Positions 22,020 through 33,787 of a DNA stretch of 64,000 bases are shown one piece after another. Origin of the DNA: Triticum aestivum (Eukaryota > Streptophyta > Magnoliopsida > Poales > Poaceae); assembly GCF_018294505.1 (NCBI RefSeq), contig NC_057802.1, positions 316,542,921-316,606,920 on the forward strand, given 5' to 3'. A program made the translations under genes and the position numbers. Numbering within the stretch: position 1 is the stretch's first letter; every line of letters begins with the position of its first letter. The notes beneath the pieces were generated by a model. The model saw only the letters and a program-made list of their open reading frames with translations. It was not told the origin of the DNA and ran no database searches.

Positions 22020-24158
22020 TCAGCCAAAATCACATTTGCTGAACTTGGCGTATAACTGATGTTCTCTGAGCTTCTCAAGTACCAATCGCAAATGCTCCTC
22101 ATGCTCTTCCTCATTCTTGGAAAAGACTAAAATATCGTCAATGAACACCACGACGAACTTATCCAAAAACTCCATAAACACTTTGTTCATTAGGTTCATG
22201 AAATAGGCAGGTGCGTTAGTCAGTCCGAATGACATAACGGTATACTCATACAGTCCATACCTGGTGGTAAAAGCCGTCTTAGGTATATCCTGCTCTCGAA
22301 TCTTTAACTGATGGTATCCTGATCGTAGATCGATCTTGGAAAATACCTTAGCTCCTTGTAGGCGGTCAAACAAATCATTGATCATCGGCAGTGGGTACTT
22401 GTTCTTGATGGTCACTTCATTCAATCCACGGTAATCAACAACCATCCTCAGCGATCCATCTTTCTTCTCCACTAGAAGTACTGGTGATCCCCAAGGTGAC
22501 GAACTTGGGCGAATATAGCCTTTATCCAGTAACTCCTTAATCTGCTTCTTAATCTCCTCCAAATCTTTTGCGGGCATCCTGTACGGTCTCTTAGATATTG
22601 GCCCTGTGCCTGGCAAAAGTTCAATCAAGAACTCAATGTCTCTATCTGGTGGCATGCCTGGCAACTCTTCTGGAAATACATCTGGGTAATCCTTCACCAC
22701 TGGTACTTCCTCCTGTACAACTCCTGATAAGGAATTCACTTGAGTCCTCTTCGGCATATGCCGGGATACATACTTGATCCTTTTTCCTTCTGGGGTGGTA
22801 AGCAAAATCGACTTGCTGGCACAATCGATGTTTCCTCCATACAACGATAGCCAATCCATTCCCAAAATCACATCCAAACCTTGCGACTCCAAAACTATTA
22901 GGTCTGAGGGGAAAACATGCCTACCAATGGCCAATGGCATCTGAAAACATCCTTGGCTTGCCATATACTCTGCTCCTGGCGAGGTTACTAACATAGGGGT
23001 TCTGAGAACTTTGGTGGGCAGCTTAAACTTATTCACAAATCCCCTTGATATGTATGAATGTGATGCACCAGTATCGAAAAGAACGGTTGCAGTAAATGAC
23101 TTAACCAAAAACTTACCTATTACTGCATTAGGCTGAGCTTCAACCTCCTCCACGCTCATGTGGTTCACGTGTCCTTTGTTGAACGGGTTCGGCTTCTTCC
23201 CAGAGCTTCCATTACCATTTCCATTTTGGGCTTCAGGACAATCAGTTGCATAATGTCCAGTCTTCTGGCACTTGAAACAGGTAACGTGACTTAGATCCCT
23301 CTTGGCTGGGGTAGATGGGTTGGTGCGGTTCTGTCCGTTGGTTCCTCCATTCCCATTACCATTCTTGGAGCCATTATGATTGTGCGAACTACCTCCTCCA
23401 TGGGTATGCTGAAACTGTCCTCCCGGCTTCGGGGCAAATCGTGGTTTCTGTTGAGCTCCAGAGTTATACTTTCCTTGTCCATACTTCCTCTTACGGTTTT
23501 CAATCTGCTGTTGCTTCCCTTCAATCATGAGAGCTCTATCTACCAGCTCCTGGTAGTTGGTGAAGGTTGCTACCATCAACTGCATACTCAGTTCATCATT
23601 CAGTCCTTACAAAAATTTCTCCTGCTTGGCTGCATCTGTAGCAACGTCATCTGGTGCATAACGTGCTAACTTACTGAAATCCTCCATGTACTGGCCTACG
23701 GTGCATCCTCCTTGGCGTAGGTTATGAAACTCACGCTTCTTCATAGCCATAGCTCCTGCTGAAACATGAGCTGTACGGAAAGCTTGCTGAAACTGGTCCC
23801 ATGTGACAGTGTCAATAGGGTGCGTGGCTGTGTAATTCTCCCACCATGATGCTGCGGGTCCATCAAGCTGATGTGCGGCAAAACGCACTCTTTCCGCATC
23901 TGTGCATCCTGCAGTGGTCAACTCCGTTCCAACTTTGCGGAGCCAAACATCTGCAACAATCGGCTCGGTGCTACTGGAAAACACCGGCGGGTTTAGCCTT
24001 AAGAAACGGGCTAAGTGATCAACAGGTGGTGGTGGTGGTGGGTTGTTGTTGTTGTTGCCTTGGTTCTGCACTAACACTTGCATCAGGGCATTCTGTTGCT
24101 GAATCAAATGGGTGATCTCCGGTGGGAAAACAAATCCGGTGTCGCGTCTCGGAGGCAT
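22020..24158 (-). pseudogene. Element E gag, protease and reverse transcriptase
   Basis: The gag start is MPPRRDTGF at 24158. Gag has a Pro run and the core LDGPAASWWENY and REFHNLRQGG. A TAA stop at 23607-23609 interrupts it, and the same frame resumes to 22020. The second half has a CCHC knuckle ([14 protein letters not shown], residue about 103 from the Met at 23585), the protease site [12 protein letters not shown] (about 169-180), and RT with [26 protein letters not shown] and the catalytic FIDDILVFS (about 481). It ends in KCDFG followed by a stop. A one-base T deletion in a T run explains the frame change to the following pol part. One nonsense mutation and one frameshift make this copy inactive. 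Confidence 0.9.
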
Positions 24159-24357
24159 CTGATAGGTTAGAAAAGATGAGAGTTAAGAATAGAATGAGGT
24201 CTAGAGGGAAAACACTACCCATATTCTCATGAGACAAATACAATCAATATCACTCAATCAATTCAAACAAGGCATAACAATCGATCTAACTAGCGTTACA
24301 AAGTGCTTGAACTATACTATTAAATGGGGGAAATCTACTACTGATATGGTGGTCTAC

Positions 24358-25089
24358 TTAGAAATTCTGATCAGTTGAAGACTCCATGATGTCTGCTCCA
24401 GCTTCATCAACAAAGTCATCTTCACTTGGTTCCGAGTCGGTGTCGTCGATGATGATGTAGTTATCCGGACAAGTGCATTCGTCATCTTTTGCTTTTGGCA
24501 CTGGGTTTCCCATGAATACTCCAATCTTCTTCTCCAGGTCGTCATTCTTCCATACTAATGCGACGATTTCCTCCATATAATCCTCGCGTGTAGCCTTGAG
24601 TTCTTCCTCCAGCTCCTTGATCTTCGTCAATGCCTTCTTCAGTTCTTCCTTGTCCGAGCACATCTGGTTCTCCTGGCGTCGAATGTGTTGGTTTTGCTCC
24701 TGGATGAAAGCTGCAATTGATCCATCCTTCTTGGTTCTGATTATCTCCCATTGCGCGTCTCGGCGTCCACAAATCTGATAAATTGTATCCTTAAGCTCCT
24801 GGTGGTAGACTTCTCCAATGCATCCCATAGCGATGTGGGCGGCCATGCTCTTCCCTAAACTCCAGGTTGATGCTTCGAAAACCAATCTTATGGGTTCAGT
24901 AACTGGCACAAACGTCCTTCCTGGAATGTGAACTTGAATCTTCCAGCTCTCCTCTTCGGGTAATGTGGCGTTGTAGGTTCCAGTGATGCTTGGTATTCCT
25001 ATGTTCAAGTACTTAGTGACTTCCTTCAAGTGTCGTCCAAAAGGCATGTCTTCATCTGGTTACATGAACTTGCTCCTTGCATCCGCCAT
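24358..25089 (-). pseudogene. Element E extra ORF upstream of gag (ORF0-like)
   Basis: The frame opens at ATG 25087-25089 (MADARSKFM), has a TAA at codon 10 (25060-25062), restarts at the Met at 25047 and ends at 24358; it is 243 codons in all. Residues 1-125 (counted from 25047) look globular, with SITGTYNATLPEEESW and IPGRTFVPVTEPIRLVFEA. Residues about 125-185 are a strong coiled coil (KEELKKALTKIKELEEELKA), and the tail is acidic (DDTDSEPSEDDF). It is separate from gag, with 199 bp between its stop and the gag ATG. I recall similar sense-strand ORFs in other grass gypsy elements, but I know of no function. The leader copy at 16506 has CAA at codon 10. Confidence 0.75.
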
Positions 25090-25184
25090 TCCTAAAAGAG
25101 TAGAAAGTGGAGAGGGGTCAGACATGAGAAGAGAGAAGTGTTCTAGGGCTTAAGCTTAGTGGTCGTGTCCTACAGTCAGCGTGT

Positions 25185-25200
25185 GCTTTGATACCACCTT
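25185..25200 (-). other. Element E primer-binding site
   Basis: On the - strand AAGG then TGGTATCAAAGC follows the LTR end within 5 bases. It matches the initiator-Met tRNA complement except one G to A change. The second copy at 16692-16707 is perfect. Confidence 0.85.
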
Positions 25201-28200
25201 TGTAGCGACCAGACCTCAAATGGTCTGTGCTGCTGTGCACCAGTGTCATCCCTGGATCAGTAATGCTGACACGCACAGTACAAACGGAGGATTTATAACA
25301 GAGTAGCAATCACACACTTATTACATCGAATATCTCCAAAGAGAATAAGTATGATAAATATGGCTTAAGGCCATCTAAAAACGATAACAGCGGAAGACTT
25401 GGAAGATAAGTGAGTCCATCAACTCCAACGGCATCACTGAGTATAAGACCACGACCTAAGGCACCTTACTCGTCGTCTGAAAAGTCTGCAACATGAAACG
25501 TTGCAGCCCGAAAACGGGTCAGCACATGGAATATGCTGGCAAAATAACACATAGAGAATAATGAACATAATATTGCTATACTACATGCATATTTGGCTGG
25601 TGGAAAGCTCTATGGTTAAAGTTTTTGCGGAAAGCCAATTTTTCCCTACTGCAAAAGGAATAAATTTTATTTAACTATCATGGTGGTTGTTAAACATTGA
25701 GATGGTTGACAGCATCTCAATCCCAATTAAAAGTCATCATTAACCCAACAAAATTAATTAAAAGTATCATGGTGATGAGATTCAAATGATAATCCAAGTA
25801 CTAGATACTCAAATTGTCCATAATCGGGGACACGGCTAACCATGATTAGTTTGTACACTCTGAAGAGGTTTGTGCACTTTTCCCCACAAGACTCGATCGC
25901 CTCCGCTTGATTCTCGCACTACATGATGTTTGAGAAACGGATGACCGAGACACAGTCTTTCAGAAACAATCACTCTTTACTCCGGATGGACAGTTACACC
26001 TACTTTCCCCTACATCTGCTAGCCCACCTCTTCAAGAGATCATGTAACCTACTCAACTATGCTAGAGCCCATAATAGCTTGTGGCTGCACACGGAAGTTT
26101 CTAGCATGAATAATCTTATGATCCCTTTGAGCCTGGGTGGCGGTCCTTATACAAACAGACAACGCTGGGTTCCCCAGGTGCCTCAATCCACCCAGATGTG
26201 AGTTTTAGTTGCCACCTTAAGTAAACCATTATTAACAATCTCACATCTGTCGTGAATGTCTCTCAAACCCAATCCACGTCTACGAGCATAGCATGGCAAT
26301 ATAATGGCAAACGTAGAAGTAACTCCCAAGGGTTTGATAATTAAAACAGGTAATAGGTACTACCTCAACTACTTCCCAATACCCACAATTCAATTAGATC
26401 CTAACCATGCAATGTTTGAGGATTGATCTAATGCAATAAAAACTGGGTATGGAAAGGTATGATCAAAGTGTTACTTGCCTTGCTGATGATCCGCGAAACC
26501 TAGCGATTCGAAGTAACAAGCGGCACACTCCGGGTACTCTATCGCAAACAAACAAGCAAACAATAAGTACTTATCTAATGCACAAGTAAAACTCGAATGA
26601 AAGATCCAACCAGAAAGTTCAACTTAAGAACTCCGGTTTGCAAAAGAATCAACTCGAACGAAGCAACGAAAGTCAAACGGCGAAAGAAACAAGCTTCGTT
26701 TACTAATATGGATCTAGGTCAAATTTTACAGTAGCAAAAACTTGTTTGAGTAGGTTAAACGGAAAGAGAATTTCGAGACGAAACTCTAGGCGCTTGAATC
26801 GCCTGATTCCGATAAACGAGCGAAAAGTTAAACAGAAACGAAGATCCGATCAGAAATCGAGATCTGAGATAATCGCGGAAAATCCGACGAAAAAGAAAAA
26901 CTGACGAACGGTTAAAGAACGGACGTTCGTTAACAGAGAAAATCCGATGAACGCGTTCGTTAAAACGAACGGGTCGGTGAACGTTGACTAAATAACAAAA
27001 CCGAAGAAATAAACCGATCTAGGTTTTTTAAAAAAAATCAACGAACGGTTTTTTTTAACAAAAACCGGCAAACGACGGCGAGGTGCTACCTCGTCGGGAC
27101 GGGGCTCCGGCGGGGCTCGGCTGGGCTNNNNNNNNNNNNNNNNNNNNNNNNNNNNNNNNNNNNNNNNNNNNNNNNNNNNNNNNNNNNNNNNNNNNNNNNN
27201 NNNNNNNNNNNNNNNNNNNNNNNNNNNNNNNNNNNNNNNNNNNNNNNNNNNNNNNNNNNNNNNNNNNNNNNNNNNNNNNNNNNNNNNNNNNNNNNNNNNN
27301 NNNNNNNNNNNNNNNNNNNNNNNNNNNNNNNNNNNNNNNNNNNNNNNNNNNNNNNNNNNNNNNNNNNNNNNNNNNNNNNNNNNNNNNNNNNNNNNNNNNN
27401 NNNNNNNNNNNNNNNNNNNNNNNNNNNNNNNNNNNNNNNNNNNNNNNNNNNNNNNNNNNNNNNNNNNNNNNNNNNNNNNNNNNNNNNNNNNNNNNNNNNN
27501 NNNNNNNNNNNNNNNNNNNNNNNNNNNNNNNNNNNNNNNNNNNNNNNNNNNNNNNNNNNNNNNNNNNNNNNNNNNNNNNNNNNNNNNNNNNNNNNNNNNN
27601 NNNNNNNNNNNNNNNNNNNNNNNNNNNNNNNNNNNNNNNNNNNNNNNNNNNNNNNNNNNNNNNNNNNNNNNNNNNNNNNNNNNNNNNNNNNNNNNNNNNN
27701 NNNNNNNNNNNNNNNNNNNNNNNNNNNNNNNNNNNNNNNNNNNNNNNNNNNNNNNNNNNNNNNNNNNNNNNNNNNNNNNNNNNNNNNNNNNNNNNNNNNN
27801 NNNGGCGGCGGCGGGGTGCGGGTCGAGGCGGGGCTCGGGGTGGCGAGGGAGGCGGCGACGGGGTATAAAAGGAGGGGGAGGGGTGCTTGGAGGAGGGGGC
27901 AAGGCGCAGCGGCGGTGTCCGAGGCGGACATGGCGGCGGCGGGCGGCGTACTCGCGGAAGAGACGCGCGGCTGGGCGTTTTTTTTAAAACATTCCGCCGA
28001 AAAATTCATAGAAAAATAAATAAAAATCCAAAAAAAGTAAAACAAAATTTCCCCGTCTAGTTAGAATATTTAGAACAGGGTGAACATTTGTTTTTGACAC
28101 AAAAATGCAGTTTTGAAAACGGGCAATATTTTTAATGCAATTAAAATTGCAAATAAAATCCGAATAAAATCCAATAAATGATTTTAACATTTTTCCTCCA

Positions 28201-28472
28201 ATATTTCAATTGTTTTGGAGAAGTCATATTTTCTCCTCTCATTAATTTTTTTTAATGAAATACTTTTCCGGAGAGAAAATAATTAAAACCAAAAATCCTC
28301 GTTTTATTATTTGATGAAAATCAAATATGAAAATTCGAGAAAATCCCCAACTCTCTCCGAGGGTCCTTGAGTTGCTTAGGATTTATCGAGGATTTGTCAA
28401 AATGCAATAAAATTATGATATGCAAAGATGATCTATGTATAACATACCAAATTGAAAATTTGGGATGTTACA
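25201..28472 (-). repeat. Element E 5' LTR, complete ends
   Basis: On the - strand it begins TGTAACATCCCAAATTTTC at 28472 and ends GGTCGCTACA at 25201 (3,272 bases, including 676 unknown). It has clusters of ACGAACG/CGTTCGT words around 26890-27055. A TATAAAA on the + strand lies at 27863-27869, antisense to the element. Confidence 0.87.
27128..27803. other. Assembly gap (N)
   Basis: There are 676 unknown bases at the same LTR position as the gap at 18558. The flanking sequence is GC-rich. Confidence 0.99.
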
Positions 28473-28477
28473 CATGT

Positions 28478-31400
28478 GACTAATACCCAAAGGGTTTTAC
28501 TAGAGTCAATAATCTAGTTCACATCGCTATGTGATTAACACCCAAAGAGTACTAAGGTGTGATCATGTTTTGCTTGTGAGAGAAGCTTAGTCAATGGGTC
28601 TGTCACATTCAGAGCCGTATGTATTTTGCAAATTTTCTATGTCTACAATGCTCTGAATGGACCTACTCTAGCTAATTGCTCCCACTTTCAATATGTATCC
28701 AGATTGAGACTCAGAGTCATCCGGATCGGTGTAAAAGCTTGCATCGGCGTAACTCTTTACGACGAACTCTTTATCACCTCCATAACCGAGAAATATCTCC
28801 TTAGTCTTCTAAGGATAATTTTGACCGCTGCCAAGTGATCCACTCCTGGATCAATATTTTACCCCCTTGCCAAACTCATGGCAAGGTACACAATAGGTTT
28901 GGTACACAACATAGCATACTTTATAGAACCTATGGTTGAGGCATAGGGAATGACTTCCATTCTCTTTCTATTTTCTGCCGTGGTCGTGTTTTGAGTCTTA
29001 CTCAACTTTACACCTTGCAATACAGGAAAGAACTCCTTCTTTGACTGTTCCATTTTGAACTACTTCAAAAATCTTGTCAAGGTATGTACTCATTGAAAAA
29101 TCTTATCAAGCGTCGTGATCTATCTCTATAGATCTTGATGCCCAATATGTAAGCAGCTTCACTGAGGTCTTTCTTTGAAAAACTCCTTTCAAATACTCCT
29201 TTATGCTTTCCAGAAAATTCTACATCATTTCCGATCAACGATATGTCATTCACATATACTTATCAGAAAGGCTGTAGTGCTCCCACTCACTTTCTTGTAA
29301 ATACAGGCTTCACCGCAAGTCTATATAAAACTATATGCTTTGATCAACTTATCAAAGCGTATATTCCAACTCCGAGATGCTTGCAGTAGTCCATAGATGG
29401 ATCGCTGGAGCTTGCACATTTTGTTAGCACCTTTAGGATTGACAAAAACTTCTGGTTGTATCATATACAACTCTTAATAAATCCATTAAGGAATGCAGTT
29501 TTGATATCCATTTGTCAGATTTCATAAAATGTGGCAATTGCTAACATGATTCGAATAGACTTTAAGCATCGATACGAGTGAGAAAATCTCATCGTAGTCA
29601 ACATCTTGAACTTGTCAAAAACCCTTTTCGACAAGTCGAGCTTTGTAGATAGTAACACTACTATCAGCATCTGTCTTCCTCTTGAAGATCCATTTATTCT
29701 CAATGGCTTGCCGATCATCGGGAAAGTCCACCAAAGTCCACACTTTGTTCTCATACATGGATTCTATCTCAGATTTCATGGCCTCAAGCCATCTGTCGGA
29801 ATTTGGGCTCATCATCGCTTCCTCATAGTTCATAGGTTCATCATGGTCTAGTAACATGACTTCCAGAACAGGATTACCGTACCACTCTGGTGCGGATCAT
29901 ACTCTGGTTTACCTACGAGGTTCGGTAGTAACTTGATCTGAAGTTTCATGATCATCATCATTAACTTCCTCACTAATTGGTGTAGGCATCACTGGAACTG
30001 ATTGATTTCAGTGATGAGCTACTTTCCAATTCGAGAGAAGGTACAATTACCTCATCAAGTTCTACTTTCCTCCCACTCACTTCTTTTGAGAGAAACTCCT
30101 TCTTTAGAAAGGATCCACTCTTAGCAACAAAGATCTTGCCTTTGGATCTGTGATAAAAGGTGTACCCAACAGTTTCTTTTGGTTATCTATGAAGACGCAC
30201 TTCTCCGATTTGGGTTTGAGCTTATCTGGCTGAAACTTTTTCACATAAGCATCGCAACCCCAAACTTTAAGAAACGACAGCTTAGGTTTCTTGCTAAACC
30301 ACAGTTCATACGGTGTCATCTCAACTGATTTTTAGATGGTGCCCTATTTAACGTGAATGCAGCTGTCTCTAATGCATAACCCCAAAACGATAGTGGTAAA
30401 TCGGTAAGAGACATCATAGATTGCACCATATCTAATAAAGTACGGTTACGATGTTCGGACACACCATTATGCTGTGGTGTTCCAGGTGGCGTGAGTTGTG
30501 AAACTTATTCCACATTGTTTTAGATGAAGGCCAAACTCATAACTCAAATATTCACCTCCACGATCAGATCGTAGAAATTTTATTCTTGTTACGATGATAA
30601 TTCACTCTGAAATTATTTGAACTTTTCAAACGTTTCACTTGTGTTTCATTAAGTAGATATACCCATATCTACTCAAATCATCTATGAAGGTTAGAAAATA
30701 ATGATACCCGCTGCGAGCCTCAACACTCATCGGACCGCATACATCGGTATGTATTATTTCCAATAAGTCAGTGGCTCGCTCCATTGTTCCGGAGAACGGA
30801 GTCTTAGTCATCTTGCCCATGAGGCATGGTTCGCAAGCATCAAATGATTCATAATCAAGTGATTCCAAAAGTCCATCCACATGGAGTTTCTTCATGCCCT
30901 TTACACCAACATGACCTAAACGGCAGTGCCACTAGTATGTTGCACTATCATTATCAACTTTGCATCTTTTGGCATCAATATTATGAATACGTGTATCACT
31001 ACGATCGAGATTCAATAAACCATTCACCTTGGGTGTATGACCACATAAGGTTTTATTCATGTAAACAGAATAACAATTATTCTTTGACTTAAATGAATAA
31101 CCGTATTGCAATAAACATGATCCTATCATATTATGCTCAACGCAAACACCAAATAACATTTATTTTAGGTTCAACACTAATCTCGAAGGTAAAGGGAGTG
31201 TACGATGGTGATCTTATCAACCTTGGAATCACTTCCAACATACATCGTCACCTCGCCCTCAACTAGTCTCAGTTCATTTTGTAACTCCCGTTTCAAGTTA
31301 CTAATCATAGCAACTGAACTAGTATCAAATACCCAAGGGCTAGTATGAACACTAGTAACGTACACATCAATAACATGTATATCATATATACTTTTGTTCA

Positions 31401-32250
31401 CTTTGCCATCCTTCTTATCTGCCAAGTATTTGGGGCAGTTCCGCTTCCAGTGACCATTTCTTTGCAGTAGAAGCACTCAGTTTCAGGCTTGGGTCTAGCT
31501 TTGGGCTTCTTCATGGGAGTGGCAACTTGCTTGCCATTCTTCTTGATGTTCCCTTTCTTTCCCTTGCCCTTTTACGTGAAACTAGTGTTCTTGTCAACCA
31601 TCAACACTTGATGCTTTTCTTGATTTCTACCTTTGCTGATTTCAGCATCGCGAAGAGCTCGGGGAATCGTTTTGTCATCCCTTGCATATTATAGTTCATC
31701 ACGAAGTTCCAGTAACTTGGTGATAATGACTAGAGAACTCTGTCAATCACTATCTTATCTGGAAGATTAACTCTCACTTGATTCAAGCGATTGTAGTACT
31801 CAGACATTCTTGAGCACATGCTCACTGGTTGAGCTATTCTCCATCTTGTAGGCAAAATACTTGTCAGAGGTCTCATACCTCCCGACTCGGGCATGAGTCT
31901 GAAATACTAATTTCAGCTCTTGGAACATCTTATATGCTCCGCGGCGTTCAAAACGTTTTTGAAGTCCCGGTTCTAAGCCGTAAAGCATGGCGCACTAAAC
32001 TATCAAGTAGTCATCATACCAAGCTTGCCAAACGTTCATAACGTCTGCATCTGCTCCTGCAATAGGTCCGTCACCTAGCGGTACATCAAGGACATGATTC
32101 TTCTGTGCAGCAATGAGGATAATCCTCAGATCACGGACCTAGTCCGCATCATTGCTACTATCATCTTTCAACTTATTTTTCTCTAGGAACATATAAAGAA
32201 AACATGGAGCTACATCGCAAGCTATTGATCTACAACATAGATATGCAAAA
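28478..32250 (-). pseudogene. Element B' decayed copia gag-pol
   Basis: Fragments in - strand order. Gag near 31988-31800 (YETSDKYFAYKMENSS). Zinc knuckle and protease near 31476-31177 (GHWKRNCPKYLADKK; WVFDTSSVAM in place of a DTGS-type active site, so the protease site is mutated). GAG-pre-integrase and integrase start near 30895-30635 (CEPCLMGKMTKTPFSG, HTDVCGPM, FIDDLSRYGYIYL). Integrase C-terminus near 30319-30104 (PYELWFSKKPKLSFLKVWGC). RT near 29857-29515 (AIENKWIFKRKTDADSSV). RT/RNase H link near 29053-28859 (YASTIGSIKYAM). RNase H remnants lie to about 28560. Stops and frameshifts occur throughout. The 5' LTR, leader and motif order identify it as the same family as B. Confidence 0.85.
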
Positions 32251-33176
32251 ACTATCAGGACTAAGTTCATGATAAATTAAAGTTCAATTAATCATATTAC
32301 TTAAGAACTCCCACTTAGATTGACATCCCTCTAGTCATCTAAATGATCACGTGATCCATATCAACTAAACCATGTCCGATCATCACGTGAGATGGAGTAG
32401 TTTTCAATGGTGAACCTCACTATGTTGATCATATCTACTATATGATTCACGCTCGACCTTTCGGTCTCAGTGTTCCGAGGCCATATCTGCATATGCTAGG
32501 CTCGTCAAGTTTAACCCGAGTATTCTGCGTGTGCAAAATTGGCTTGCACCCGTTGTATGTGAACGTAGAGCTTATCACACCCGATCATCACGTGGTGTCT
32601 CGCCGCGACGAACTGTAGCAACGGTGCATACTCAGGGAGAACACTTATACCTTGAAATTTAGTGAGAGATCATCTTATAATGCTACCGCCGTACTAAGAA
32701 AAATAAGATGCATAAAGGATAAACATCACATGCAATCAATATAAGTGATATGATATGGCCATCATCATCTTGTGCCTTTGATCTCCATCTCCAAAGCATC
32801 GTCATGATCACCATCGTCACCGGCTTGACACCTTGATCTCCATCATAGCATCGTTGTCGTCTCGCCAACTATTGCTTCTACGACTATCGCTACCGCTTAG
32901 TGATAACCATAAGGCTCCTGCCAGTTGCCGATAACGGTTACAAAACATGATCATCTCATACAACAATTTATATCTCATCACGTCTTGACCATATCACATC
33001 ACAACATGCCCTGCAAAAATAAGTTAGACGTTACTTTATTGTTGCAAGTTTTACGTGGCTGCTACGTGCTTCTAGCAAGAACCGTTCTTACCTACGCATC
33101 AAAAACACAATGATTTTTCGTCAAGTGTGCTGTTTTATCCTTCAGCAAGGACCATGCGCAGTCAAACTCGATTCAA
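32251..33176 (-). other. Element B' degenerate 5' internal region
   Basis: This is non-coding or badly eroded sequence between the gag remnants and the leader. It includes ATCATCACGTGATC-like palindromic words (32345-32590). I see no intact ORF. Confidence 0.5.
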
Positions 33177-33404
33177 CTAAAGTTGGAGAAACAGACACCT
33201 GCTAGCCACCTGTGTGCGAAGCATGTCGGTAGAACCTGTCTCATGAACGCGGTCATGTAATGTCGGTCCGGGCCGCTTCATCCAACAATACCGCTGAATC
33301 AAAGTAAGACGTTGCTGGTAAGCAGTATGACTATTATCGCCCACAACTCTTTGTGTTCTACTCGTGCATATAACATCTACGCATAGACCTGGCTCGGATG
33401 GCAC
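33177..33404 (-). mobile_element. Element B' leader and primer-binding site
   Basis: Read on the - strand it matches the B leader at 9755-9975. The PBS GTGCCATCCGAGCCAGG follows the LTR end CCCCAACA. The match extends past the point where A interrupted B (GTGTCT then GTTTCTCC), which shows what the uninterrupted sequence was. Confidence 0.8.
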
Positions 33405-33787
33405 TGTTGGGGAACGTAGTATTTCAAAAAAATTCCTACGATCACGCAAGATGTATCTAGGAGAAGCATAGCAACGAGCGGGGAGAGTGTGTCCACGTAC
33501 CCTCGTAGGCCAAAAGCAGAAGCGTTTAGTAACGCGGTTGATGTAGTCGAACGTCTTCATGATCCAATCGATCCAAGTACCGAACGTACGGCACCTCTGT
33601 GTTCAGCACACGTTCAGCACGATGATGTCCCTCGAGCTCTTGATCTAGTTGAGGACGAGGGAGAGTTCTGTCAGCACGAGGGCGTCGCGACGGTGATGAT
33701 GAAGTTACCGGCGCAGGGCTTCGCCTAAGCACTACGACGCTATGACCGAGGTGTTAACTATGGAGGGGGGCGCCGCACATGGCTAGG
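33405..33787 (-). repeat. Element B' 5' LTR, left piece
   Basis: This is the R/U5 end of the LTR, starting TGTTGGGGAACG on the + strand. It stops at CTAGG, where solo LTR E' is inserted. The matching uninterrupted site is GGCTAGGAACAATTG near 15181. Confidence 0.87.

Larger units (their letters stand above)
16506..28472 (-). mobile_element. Element E: Ty3/gypsy chromovirus, tandem LTR-internal-LTR-internal
   Basis: On the - strand: 5' LTR (28472-25201), PBS, extra ORF, gag-pol with chromodomain, second LTR (19728-16708), then again PBS and the first 200 bp of an internal region, truncated at about 16506. The right flank CATGT (28473-28477) would be one target duplication; the left partner is lost in a deletion. 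The chromodomain and long LTRs suggest the Tekay/Del branch, stated with moderate certainty. Confidence 0.83.

Noticed and set aside
26988..28045. Long ORFs on both strands across the second gap
   Set aside because: Same reason: N-filled and inside an LTR.
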